The notes under the pieces are model-generated. The model did no database searches. It was not told where the DNA came from and saw nothing but the letters and a program-made list of their open reading frames with translations. From Serinus canaria (Eukaryota > Chordata > Aves > Passeriformes > Fringillidae), in contig NC_066315.1 in assembly GCF_022539315.1 (NCBI RefSeq), forward strand, positions 94,221,990 to 94,285,989: a stretch of 64,000 nucleotides of DNA, read 5' to 3'. Position numbers and translations under genes: made by a program. Shown here one piece after another: positions 51,755 to 63,100 of this stretch. Within the stretch, counting starts at the first letter, position 1, and every line of letters starts with the position of its first letter.

Positions 51755-52667
51755 GAGCTTTATTTATGTTTTTGGTTTGGAATTATGGGTTGTTCTAGCT
51801 AGAGACATTTCTGAAGTAGTGCCCCTCTTAAAATCAGCAATATTTACTTCAGTTGAAGGAACAAGACACTTCTAGACAACTTCCTACTAAGTTGACCTTC
51901 TTTATAATGACTTTGCTGTGTTAATCTCAGACATCCCAAGCTGATTTTCCAGTTCTAACTTAGCAAAGAAACACGTAATACCTGTAGCAAGTGACAGTCC
52001 TTTGCAGCACTGGTGGAGAAACACGCTTTGATATACCCAAGGCAATCCCCATGGAAATTTGAGATTGTAATAAAACAGAAGAGAACAACAAAAAAATGTG
52101 TTGCATTAAATGAAATTATTTAGAATATCCTTAAGGCCATTAACAGCATTTGAGAGAGAGAAGTCTCAAAGGTAACAGTCTCTGAAGGGTAACAGTCAGG
52201 CTAATTTTTTTCTGTATTGAAATTTCGTATTATGAAATGTAATTCAAGTTTGTGGAGAAAAGACTTGGTGTTCTGAGAAATCTTCAGGAATGTAGAAAAT
52301 GTTAAATTAAACCTTTTTTTTTTTTTTCTTGTGTTACTACCCAATGGGAACTGAGTATTTATGGTACTGTAGGAGTTGAAGCCATTTTTAGAAAATAATA
52401 TAATCTCTTCTGAAACCAAACACTCTTTCAAGTGATGCCACGAGAAAAGAACTGTGAAACTTGAAGGTTGCTTTTTTCCCCCTCTGATTTTATGAACTTT
52501 ATTTTAAAGATGAAGGATGTGTTTAGTTGACTCTGAAGTGAGAGGAAGCCAAGTTTGATAACACATTGTAAAGGGACACCACTCCTGCTCCATGACCTTT
52601 TAAACTGGGCTTTTCTTCAGTGACAGCTGTATATTTTTAATAATTCTGAGAAGCAGATCATAACATT

Positions 52668-53102
52668 TTGAGTTCTAAATTGAAAGATGCTTTTGTCCCA
52701 GTTGCCAGATTACTAGATAAAAACCTGAGCAAGACACTTTTCATAGCATTTAGACTATTTGATCTTCACAGTTATATAAATATAGGCACAGGCAGTCTTT
52801 CAGCAATCACATCTGAGACACCCAGAAGTGATGAGAGGTTAAGGGATAAGACTTCCTTTTCAGTTGAGAAAATCATATCTGCAATACTTCAAAACATTTT
52901 GGAGTCTATTGAAAAGCTGGTGAAAATTAGGTGCCAGTCCTTGCATCCTACCTCATTTCCTGTGTGGGGAGTTATGTTGCTGTTTTGCAAGGTTATTCTT
53001 TACTGGATTGTACTTTGTGTAAAACACAGAAATGAAGTTTACATGTATTGTAAAATACTTGATCATCTTTCTTTCCACAGAGCAGCATTCATGGTATTAT
53101 AG
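52668..53102 (+). other. open frame of uncertain status
   Basis: A 144-codon plus-strand frame. Its first two thirds have a protein-like mix of charged and hydrophobic residues (for example SKLKDAFVPVARLLDKNLSK and FSVEKIISAILQNILES), which most chance frames here lack. Against coding: third positions are AT-rich like the surroundings, I recognise no family, and the last third becomes cysteine/leucine/isoleucine-rich. Donor-like GT sites occur at about 52920 and 52931. A coding exon, a decayed retrocopy or plain chance are all possible; I favour chance. Confidence 0.2.
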
Positions 53103-56100
53103 TCTTGTCATTATATTTAATTTCTGTTGATGGTACCAAAGAGATGGCATTTTTCAGGATGAAAAGTCTAAAGTAGGTGGTATTTTTTAACCATTGTCCC
53201 AGCAGGGTGTTTGCAGTTTATCTTAATTCTAATGATATTCAAATAGCTGAATTTCTGTTGACATAAGGAGTGCCTACATTTCTTTTGTTAATTGCAGAGA
53301 TATTGATTTTTATTGGTCTAGGTACATATCAACCTTTTTTGTAGATGGAGTCAGTAGATGCATTCTCCCATCACCCACAGAAGCCTATTTCAAAACTTCT
53401 TATTTCAGTCTGTGAAAGAAGGAAATAATGTGTGTATGAAGGGAAAGAATCTTGCTTCAAAACCAGGAGGTGTTTGTCAGTCCTTGAATTTTGGGCTTTG
53501 ACATTGTCAGGGTCACTAAAACTGGGAGAAATCTTGTTATGATGCTTCACTCATGATGAAGCCTATACTCAAACTCACTTTTTGCTATCAGCAGTTGTTC
53601 CAGTGCAAGAGAACTTGTGGAGAAGCATTCCCATCAGCCAGGCATGAGATAAAGGAGGAAGTGCCATAGAGGTGCTAGAGATAAGAATATTCCACTGATG
53701 TCTCCTCACATCCTTAGAGGTCACCTGTAAAACTGGGGTCTCAGAGCTTTGGAGTTGGGATGATAAGGAAGGAAAAAAGAGGCGGTGAGACCTGAGAAGC
53801 AGTGGAAACAAGTAAGAACAGGGACAACACGTGAGGACAAGAGCAGCATGGGGTCTCTAGGAGAGCAGATGTTGTTGGGGGCTCTCTAGGAGGGCTTCAG
53901 AGGTTGGCTGGGATCCCTGAAGCCAGCCTCAGTGGTCAGCTGCTGGTGCAGTCATTGCCACGGTCACCACTTCTCTTCAGGCATAGCAAAGGGCCGGGGA
54001 GAAATTGGCTACCTGGGAGAAGTAGTAAGCATCTTCCTAGCTCTGAGATCAAAGGATTTCAAACTTCTGGATGAGAGGAGGAAGGGAAAATTGGCTTTGC
54101 TGCTAGGAGGTTTGATAGATCAGACTACCTCTTATCAGCAATAGCAGCTTTGTGACTTTTTACTGAGAAAAGAGCCTTTCCAAAGAAACTGGCTGTCACT
54201 GGAGCATTTCTCTGCAGGTCCCTAGCAGTTCTGAGAATTCATGGATTATGAAAACTGGTAAGGTCTGAACACACAATACAAAACATAAATTTAACATATT
54301 TTAAAAGGCTGTCATGATTTATTTTCTTCTGTGTTTTCTTACAGTGAAGTGACGCTGCATTAAATCTTATTTTAATGTTCTGGAATGCAAAAAGTACTTG
54401 TCAGCATTATTTTTTTCTTTTGCTGTGTGCACAATGTGTTTTAGAAATACATTGTCTGGAAATATGGGGGATTTGCAAACATTAAAAGCTTAAGCTTTTA
54501 TATATTTATTTTATTTTAAGAAAAGGTTGTAAGCACCTGATGGCAATGTCTGAGCATAAAGTGTAGCAGGGCTGCAAAGGGAAAGTACCTGCTGCAGTAA
54601 ATTAGTAGAAGAGGAAAGTCTCTGCTTATCCATTTGCCAGTTCAAAGGTTGCAAAAGAGGAGCTACAGCAAAACTGTGGCTGGGCCAAGTTCATGTGGTG
54701 TGACCTCTAACTGTGCAAATGGGTCGGAATATAAAATTCAGAGGCTTTAATAAACAATGCCATTACCATATACATGTTAATTTGTGTGCAAAGACACAAA
54801 AATTTATAGAAGTTTGTGTGTGCAGTTGGCAAAAACCAGATTAATATGTAGCTGTATTCTCATGTCCTATGACCAGCTGATATTTATCTTCTACCAAATG
54901 CTTTTCTTCTCCTGTTTTTATACAGGTTTGTTTATTCAATCTATTTGCATATGAATGTATTTTTGTAGGATTCCTGCTCTTATGAAACTAAGATATAAAA
55001 CTTTAGGAGTTTTTGTTCTACTTTTATGGAAAAGTTAAAAAAAATAATTATGTGGGTGAAATTGTGTGTAAGAGTTAACCCTGACTGTGCAATGTATTCA
55101 GTCTCTTTTCTAACCACCAAAAAGAAGTTTCCTGCAATTTTTTGTGGCAGGAGCAATTTTAAAACTGGCTGTGCTCTCCCAGCATGGAATGGTGGTACCT
55201 GCTAAGGAGATGAGGGTCTAATATAGAGAGATTTGGTTTTTTACCTGTGAAACTAAAAACAGAAATAAAATGCATTTCTTTGTCTTTAGAAGAGAAGAAG
55301 TACCAGAATAATCAACTGGTAACATAATGAAAATGTCTAAGATGACATGCAGTTAGCAGCAAGGGTTCAGTTCTTGATATTGGCAAAAGTGTGAAGCATT
55401 TGGTACAAATATTACTTATGTAAACTTGCTTCCTTAAATGTATTTAGTATGTAAATATGGGATTTGGTTTGGTTTGTTTTTTTTTGTTATTGGAATACTA
55501 AGGAGCAGCAGGAGTGAGCAGTAATTGGGACAGTGTATGGGGCCATGACCAGTACAGGAGATCTTATAGACCAGATGCAATTGGAAGCAGGAGAGATTCA
55601 GTTTCTATCATGGAGTAGTTTAAAGAATTCTAAAAGCAAGTGAAAATTGCATGGTGGGGTTCATATCTTAGTTCTGTTTGTACAGTGTAATGTGGTAGAG
55701 CTGCTTTAAAGATGGCCAAACAGATTCATGAGAAGGCATTAAGAAAAAAGGATTTTGACATGTTTTTGAAACATGTCTATCACTCCAGTTTGAGAGCTGT
55801 GGAAATATGACCATTGTAATGCAGTATCCAATGATTTACAGCTGCAAGAATGCAAGATCAAACTTTTCATCTTTGGAACTGTTCTGCAAAAATAGGTTGT
55901 CTTATTCTGTTGTGGGTTTGGTAATGACAAGAACAGCCCCCTGTTAGTATGTCAGACTCTTGTCAGAAGAATTTTTTACAGAAGCAAAGTGAAATCCCTA
56001 AAGTAGAAATTCAAGCCCCATACATATAGTCAAGGATTTGCTGATGATTCTGGCGAATTGTGCTTTCCTGCAGCCTGCATGCCCTTATCTGTCTTCCGAA

Positions 56101-56595
56101 ATGGGGAACCTGGTGTGTCACTGGTTCTTGTGGACACATTCAAGAAGTCTCCCTTTTATACATTACACCTTGGCCAAATGCTCTGTGCTGCTTTACTTAG
56201 TAAGAGGACAGAAACAGATTTGCAAAAGGTGCTGTGCTTGGCTACAGAGCAATCAATGCTTAGTTAAAGCAATAAAAATAGCTTTATCCTAAATTCAGAC
56301 CCTCTTAGTTATTCAGTTATAGACAACAGCATAAATTTTCCTGAAGAAAAGGTTAATGAGATAAAGATATGACTTGCATGCCTGATTTTGAAGGAGTGCT
56401 TTGCATCAAAGGAACAATTTGTTACCAAATAAAATTTGCTGCCTTACTGCTTCTGAGGCCAACATTAGCACATGGAAAACATTTACAGAATTTCCAAGTT
56501 TAAAAGTTTTCATCGTCTGTTTTTATCTATAGTATACAATTGAATTCTGATATACAGGCATGGTGCATTTTTTCTGTAGAAAGCTTGGATAATAC
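53103..56595. other. unique-looking noncoding stretch with a GC-richer patch
   Basis: No gene recognised. About 53560-54130 is richer in G and C and in purines on the plus strand and may be an unrecognised old repeat. A perfect 18-bp palindrome TAAAAGCTTAAGCTTTTA is at 54483-54500. Open frames lack domains. Confidence 0.45.
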
Positions 56596-56827
56596 CTGGT
56601 AGAGAGAGAACAAAATCCCTTTGTGTTTGCTCCAAGTGGCCATGATAAGGACACCTCTGAAGATTTGCTTAATTGTCTCCTGCTCCTTCTTGGCAGAAGA
56701 AAAGCAGAAGAGTGAGTGTAACAGATCCTTGAATGATTGCTGTTGTGTTGCTGTCTTGGAGCCCTCCAGCTTCTCACAGACATTCTTTTGCATTTGCTGC
56801 ACCTCGACTGTTTCTTCAGCTGTCATG
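56596..56827 (-). pseudogene. coding-like segment, exon or retrocopy fragment of unknown gene
   Basis: On the minus strand a frame open from 56907 down to 56527 contains a segment starting at an ATG at 56826 (good -3 A) whose codons favour G or C in third position (many GAG, AAG, CTG, GTC, CAG), unlike the AT-rich surroundings. The translation is charged and helix-like, for example MTAEETVEVQQMQKNVCEKL and later KKEQETIKQIFRGVLIMATW then SKHKGILFSLYQ. It reaches CTACCAG followed by GTATTA, a moderate splice donor placing an exon end at 56596. Possible acceptors are GACAAG (exon from 56827) or ATGACAG (exon from 56819), both with only weak pyrimidine tracts. After the donor the frame soon degrades and stops. 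I do not recognise the family; the helical pattern could suit a HEAT-like repeat protein, but that is a guess. It may be an internal exon, a decayed retrocopy or chance. No partner exon is visible nearby. Confidence 0.35.
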
Positions 56828-57355
56828 CTTGTCAGTAATAACATAGGGCAAAGATATATGTGAGGGAAAACATGGGCAAATGACACTGCTGTAGAGCTGC
56901 TGAACAAATTGTCTTGTCACTCACTCAGATGTGTATGAACATACATATGCACTGCCTTCCCATTTACTTTGGGTATGACACCCTTATTGCAGAGCTTAAG
57001 TTGTTCTGTGTACATCAGACCATTATTCTTGTAGGATCCCTGCTCACTAGCATCATTCTGACTTTGCGGATGGTTGTAACCTGAATTTCCAGAAAGTGTG
57101 TTGTCCTAGGGTGTGTCTGAAGTCTGTAGCTGAAAGGGGAGGTTAAAAAAGTATCTGCCTGCATCCTGCTTTTGTACTTCAGCCATTTAGTGTGAATAGC
57201 TGGATTTGCCCCAATAATCTTAGTGTAGGCATGATACTACTGTTTGCCTTCTAAGAATTTTGCAGACAGGAAAGAATAGGTCAATGAAAAAAACCAGTAA
57301 CAAAAATAATAGCGTGTGGATAACTCACTCTACCAACTGCCTTACATGTAGCCAG
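56828..57355. other. unique-looking noncoding stretch
   Basis: AT-rich sequence between the coding-like segment and the next LTR. It may include decayed 5' LTR sequence towards its right end, but nothing aligns clearly. Confidence 0.5.
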
Positions 57356-57747
57356 TACCCACACTGGAGCAGAGGATGGACTCCTCCCTCTCAGGAGGAA
57401 GCTGTGGCAGAAACAAAAGGTGATGAACTGACTGTAACCCCCATTCCCTGTCTCCTTGAGATGCTGTGGGGAAGGAGGTAGAGAATCAGAAATACAAGTA
57501 AGCCTGGGAAGGGGGAATTTTTTTACTTCTCATTATCCTATTTTGAGCTTGGTTGCTAAAAAATTCAGGTAATTTCCCCAAGCTGGGTCTGTTTTGCCCA
57601 TGGAGGTTCCTGGTGAGTGATCTCTCCCTGCCCTTATATCAACACTTGAGGTTCCATTATAGTCTCTCTCTCTTGTCCTAAGGAAGAAGAGTGATAGAGT
57701 GACTTCAGTGGGCACCTCAAAACCAGACAGGGTCAAAGCACCATGCA
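57356..57747 (+). mobile_element. avian endogenous retrovirus LTR, 3' part
   Basis: The order of blocks matches the 3' half of a bird LTR type different from the others here: 'acccacactggagcag' at about 57358, 'tgatgaactgactgtaaccc' at 57421, 'cccattccctgtctcc', 'gaaggaggtagagaatcaga', 'acttctcattatcctatttt', 'ctgggtctgttttgcccatg', 'ggtgagtgatctctccctgc', 'gtgatagagtgacttcagtg', 'ggcacctc' and a final 'agggtcaaagcaccatgca'. The sense strand is plus. The upstream half with its repeated 'acgctggagcag' units is missing or unrecognisable. It probably belongs to an ERVL-like group, but I cannot fix the subfamily. No internal retroviral genes are adjacent. Confidence 0.85.
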
Positions 57748-60065
57748 GGTCCTTTCAACATTTGTCCTTCTGAGTTTTGTATCATGGGTGTGCTGAGTTT
57801 TGTATCATGACCTATCTACCACTGCTTGTTTTGATGCAGGTTTTCTATTTTTTGGTACCAGCACAACCTTAGCAGAAATCTGTCCCTGAAACAGCCCAAA
57901 GATATCAGCTGGCAACCTTCTGCATGCTTCCCTAGAGCAGATATTTGCTGTCAAACATGACAACTCAAATGAGCCATGCTGGTCAGCCCTGTTTCCTCAC
58001 TCCCTGGTTCAGCTGAAGGCTTTCACAGAGCAAGAGTCCCTGTTCCCAACACTCAGGACTAAGGCATAATATTATCTCTGCCTGTTTGTCCCTGTCCCAG
58101 AACTTCTTTGTGTTGATAGTCTGCATTTCTGCTTTATGAAGAGAGGTTCAAGACTTTCTGGCAAAGATCACTAGTTTCTACTTACATGAAGAACCTGGAA
58201 GAGAGTATGGACCCATCCCAAAGGTGGTGGATATATCTGGAAATGTGTGGGGTTAGGCTTCTTCTTGGGGCACAGAGTGGCACGTGGGTCAGAGAGTACA
58301 GTCAGCTGTGCTTACTTGTCTCTTCAGCAGCTGGCCTCTGTGTGAACTGAGAGATTTAGGCAGAAAGATGAGGCCAGCTTGGTTCAGAGCCTGGAGAAAG
58401 AAGACAGGCAGATCTCTCCATCTAGAGGGGCTGTTAAATAAGGAGAGAGGTGTTACAGCTGACTTGGAGGAAAAGACTATGTGGAGGAGCAGAGGGGAAG
58501 CCTCAAGGAAACAGAACTGTATCCAAACTCTCCTTGTGGATTCATGATCCTGGTAATTGTTTTCAGGTCTCGGGCTCTTAGATCCTCTCTGTGGGTGAAG
58601 TTATCTTGGAAGGTGGTCCCAGGCAGGTGTTTCCATGCACTGATGTAAGTCTGTGCTTGGTACAGCAGTAACTTCAGTCATGTCCAAACCTGCCAGACTT
58701 CAGTACCTTCCAGCAAACTTGTCCAGTGTCAAATTCAGCTGCTGAGTGGCAAGCAGGTGAGATGCTGGTGAGGGAGCAGCTGTTTACCTGCAGGGTGGCA
58801 GTTGATGCTGTCTTTGGATGGGAGTCACATATAAAACAGATTTGGATCCACTGTTGATTTTATTATCAATCACAATGCCCTGTGACAGTTGAAAAGAAAT
58901 ATTTTTATATGAAAGCCAGAGAAAATGTTGGTGCAGGAATAGAGTGCATCTGTCCTTTCAGATTCTGTTTTCTTTGTTTAGTGTGGGGCGATATTTTTTA
59001 AGGTAATTCAGAGAGCTCCTAAAGGTTAGGAACTGCATGGATGGACAGAGACCTTAGGTAGAGAGAAACTGGTGGGAACATTTTATCAAGGTATGATAGT
59101 TGCAGGTCAGAGGGCTGTTGATCTGCTTTCAAGGTGGATTTTTAGAAATTTCTCTTTTCTGCTGTAGTGGTATACATCTATCAATTCAAATGTTCTTTCT
59201 TTCCTTAAGTCCTGCAAATCTGGTCACTTTCTTTGTGCCTTGAAGCTGTTTTGAATCTTCCCACTAAAACTGCTTGGTAAGAATGCTAAACTGAAGTGTC
59301 TGAAGAGAAGCCTGACTTTAGGAGCCATTTGTTTGATTCTATATCTCATTCTTACTATTGTTATTCTAAACTTGTAGTAAATTCTTCCCCTCCCATGTTA
59401 AGAATATGCAACATTAAACAGAAACTGAGGTAAATTAATTTCCTTAGTGGTTTGAGACTACATGTTTGGGGTTTTTTTTTAGTGCTGATATATCCTCTGT
59501 TGGTATTTTTTCCAGGAGTTGGAATAGCATGAATAATATACTGCAAAGAAAATAGGCTTGGAGGGGTGTGCCTTTTAGGGACAAAGTGGGGGAAACTGCC
59601 ATGGGTGAATACAACTCTTGAATATCCTCTGACAGTGGAATTTCTTAATTTTGCTGGTTGAACACCCCTTGGATAGGGTTCTGCCTTTAAGCAGTGTGTC
59701 ACTTGGTATCCCAATACCAACAGCTGTACTTTGGTAACTGTATCCTCAATAATAGAGATAATTATCTATTGTGTGTACATAATAATGTGCATTCCATAGG
59801 AAGAATAGAAACAATGTCACCTTAATGCAACAGGCACGTGGGTAGCTTCATTGGGTTTTTCAAAACAAGTAGAAGATGTAGAAATTTGATGATAATTTGA
59901 AAATCAAGATCTATAATAGGGTACATCTGTGAATAAGAGTTTGGTCAAAAAGGCAAGTAAAGGTGTATCAAAATAATTCAGATAGTTTGGTGCCATAGGA
60001 TTTTGAAAGAGGAAAAGACAAGGTCATGTCTTGAAACTATACATAGGGGATTTTTGAAAAAAAAA
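57748..60065. other. unique-looking noncoding stretch, first part GC-richer
   Basis: No gene recognised. About 57900-58800 is less AT-rich and holds the plus frame 58284-58547, which has basic and charged residues but no domain. The minus frame 59361-59720 (119 codons) is also without a recognisable family. A 23-base-period duplication is at 57770-57809, listed separately. Confidence 0.45.
57770..57809. repeat. short tandem duplication (17-bp unit, 23-bp period)
   Basis: CTGAGTTTTGTATCATG occurs identically at 57770-57786 and 57793-57809, separated by GGTGTG. It lies about 23 bases downstream of the end of the LTR. Confidence 0.9.
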
Positions 60066-60104
60066 TCTCCTTTCCACAGTTGTGGCACAGCTGTGGAAAG
60101 GAGA
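60066..60104. repeat. 39-bp quasi-palindrome
   Basis: TCTCCTTTCCACAG (60066-60079) is the exact reverse complement of 60091-60104. The inner bases TTGTG and CACAG also pair, apart from one T/G wobble, around a single centre base at 60085. The two 19-base arms thus differ at one position. On RNA or single-stranded DNA the loop would open to at least three bases. It is an unusually complete palindrome for unique sequence. Confidence 0.88.
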
Positions 60105-63100
60105 AAGTGAGATGTCTTGTAGAAGGAGGTAGATGTACAAAAATGCATTGAAGTGATATAGGCTGAGATAGCTGATCCTTTGTAATAAGAAGAGAGAGAA
60201 GTATAAAATATCACCTCCCAGACATTATATGACAAATGTATTTTCTGACTAGGGCAGTTACCTGTTAATCTTAACCTGACACAGCTGAGCCCAAACTTGA
60301 GAAATCCTTCTTATGTGGCCATACAGACAGGTTTATGTGACTTATTCCATTTTCTGTCATTACTTTTCCTACCTGGATTCCTGCTAAGCTTAAAAGCATG
60401 CACAACAAGGACTGAACAGTTGCTTCAGATTTACCCTCTGACTTTGGGTTTATAAAGCCCTGTTCCTGAGCATACCAAGAAATGACTGCCTTAAAATAGA
60501 CCTATTTCGTTCCTAAACTTCCTCAGAAACAAAAAAGTAGGATCCAATATCTATCTGTCTAATCTAATGAAAATTTACAGAGATGTGTCTGAACTCCAAG
60601 CTGCCTCATCTCTTTGATTTTAACATAACTATAAGTATAAAGCAGTTGGAGTTTGGCCTTTAATTAATTTTGAGGTAAAAAAACTTGTCGCAGTATGAAG
60701 GTGACATGCAGGTACTAACACTGAAAGTCACTCATAGCCCACAGCTTTCCCACTTGTGATTGGTGTACTTGTGGACCTCCCTTCTGAGCCCTGTGAAAAT
60801 GACAACATACATTTGGAGCATTCCTTGATCTGTTTTTCATCTTATATTGCATACTGCTGCGGGAAGTAAGATGGAAAACATACTCCAAACATGGAATTTA
60901 AAATTGAGAAATGTTGCATGCACTTACATTAATTAACCATGGCTTTGGCAGAAATTACACAGCATGGATACAGAGGAGCCATAGTGATAGATGGTGATGG
61001 AAGGCAACAGCATAATATGTTTAATGTTTCAGCACAGAGTATTTTGATTGTTAGCTTCTTGGGGGATTGGTTAATTGCATGTTTATCTTCTGTATAATTT
61101 GTTACTAAATAAGCTTTTAAAAGCATAATTCTGGGAAGGAGCCAGTCTGAATCTGATCCATGTTGACAGCATAAAGCCTACTGCAGTTATGCATTAATGC
61201 CAAGCCTTGTTTGCTGTGCTTTAATGGAATTGTGTAAAATGGCTTGGATGGAGTCCAAAGGGAAACAAATTTTACCAAGAATCGTTAAGTCTTTTTCTGG
61301 GGTTTCAAACAGCTTGTAATGGGGAATAGGATGGGAAGCAGTCTTACCCATACTGACTAATTAGTAAAATTAATAAAATTACTCTGCATGCATGTAATGA
61401 TACTAAAAAGAGCTTTGTGGATCAGAGAGCAGGTTTTTGAAGTTAGGCATACTCCTTCCAGTTCCAAGATTATTGATTAATACTTCTTTCAGTTGAGTGG
61501 TCTGGCCTGGATTGAAGGAGTTGAATGGTGATGGTGAGACTGTGGTTTGACCATAAAGTGACTTAGTTGGGCTTTAAAGCTTCTCTGATCTGGTCAAACC
61601 CCCCATGACTGTATGATATTGAGGTCTGAAAAAGTGAACACTTACTGTGATAGCTCACATTTGTTGCAAACACTTAGATAAATTAATTATGCATTGAAGG
61701 CATTGCAATGGATCTGCTGTCATTTTTCCATGTGTCTCTGCCTTTATGACGCTTCAAATATCATAATATTTTCTGTAGATGACATAAGAAAGCATGAAAA
61801 TTCCATGAACCATAACATGAGATATAGAAACCTAATCAGATACAATGCAGGAAGACTGTATTTAATTTTTAGTATGTTGTCTGAATTCTTGTTTTACAGT
61901 ATATTCCTACCTGAGTACATGGAATAGAGGCTGCTATGTAATCAAAGTTGTGTATGTGTTTCTTTAACTAGGTCTTAACCATTCTGAACTACAAAAGCTC
62001 AATTATTTTTGCAATTTGTCTTTCTATTTTATGGCTGATAGCCCAATAAGAGTGGGTTTTTTTCCCAGCTAGCACTTGCACAATTCCAAGAAAAACCCTG
62101 ATAATTAGAATGATGCTTTAAAGTACAGTTTATAGAAGTATACACCTGAGTGTTTCCCATTTTTACTTCAAAGTATATAATTTTCTGCATTTTGTTACAT
62201 AGATTTTTCTCTGTCTCTGGAATCACTTTTCAAACTTTCTCTTAGAGAGACAAAGTGAAAATATTTCTTTTATGGGGGATTCTTATACTTTAGAAGGAAA
62301 AACTAAGAACAAATATAATAGATTCCTTGCAGCATCTCTGAGTGCACATCATCTCCCAAGTGGTAAAGTTTGGCAGGCAGGGGAATGGTGAAAACAGCAA
62401 TAATAATCTTGAAATATTCTGAGCAACATTTTTTTTTATATTGTTTAAAAAAAGATGTCCTAGCCAGCTGACAACATTTACAGTTTGGTGGATGTTCTAG
62501 GGTGTGCATCTTGGTGTAAAATGTTAAATTGTGTATATTTTATTTCCATGAAATCTTGTCTTCTGCACTTGGCCTCCTTCCTCCTCCCTCTGCCCTCATA
62601 TTGTGGGTGGTGTGAGGGAAAGGGACACTTGCCGAGGCAGAGGATGGTGTTGGCATGTTCTTCCCAGAGCCAGTATTGGCTGGTTGAAACTCTTGGAGCT
62701 CTGGAGCTAGCTGCTGCTGGTTTCTGCCTTCTCACGTTCCCTCTAAAGCTGGTGAGCATAAAGACATCTGCAAAAGTGTATCAGCAGCTTTTCTTTTCAA
62801 ACTATATTAGTCTCTCCCAGCTTTATGCCTTATCAAGTTTCTCTCGATTTGAATCTCTTTGTACAGGCTGAAAATGGAAATTGTTGTCAAATACCTTCCA
62901 TGAAAGCATGCTGTTAGTGGGATAAGGAAGGAAATGTGATGAACAGAACATTCTTTAGTCAAAGTTTGCATTGGCCTGTGTGAAGTCCCACGTTGGTCTC
63001 GTTTGGTCTGTTTCTGTTTTTTTGAAGGAAGTGGGTATTTACAGGACACAGTTATGGGCTGTGGCACACTGGTACAGTCATCAGAGTGCAGCTCACACAG

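Larger units (their letters stand above)
47241..52660. other. unique-looking noncoding stretch
   Basis: No gene recognised. It holds two short tandem duplications (48147-48182 and 51721-51754, listed separately) and a perfect 20-bp palindrome TGTTTTTTTTAAAAAAAACA at 50245-50264, which is really a T8A8 junction. A 14-T run lies at 52314-52327. Open frames have no recognisable domains. Confidence 0.5.

Noticed and set aside
54483..54500. Perfect 18-bp palindrome TAAAAGCTTAAGCTTTTA
   Set aside because: Short and low-complexity; one such palindrome is not remarkable in AT-rich DNA of this length.
61580..61620. CR1 3'-end-like phrase (tctggtcaaa...atgactgtatga)
   Set aside because: Too short and diverged; neighbouring CR1 blocks are absent.
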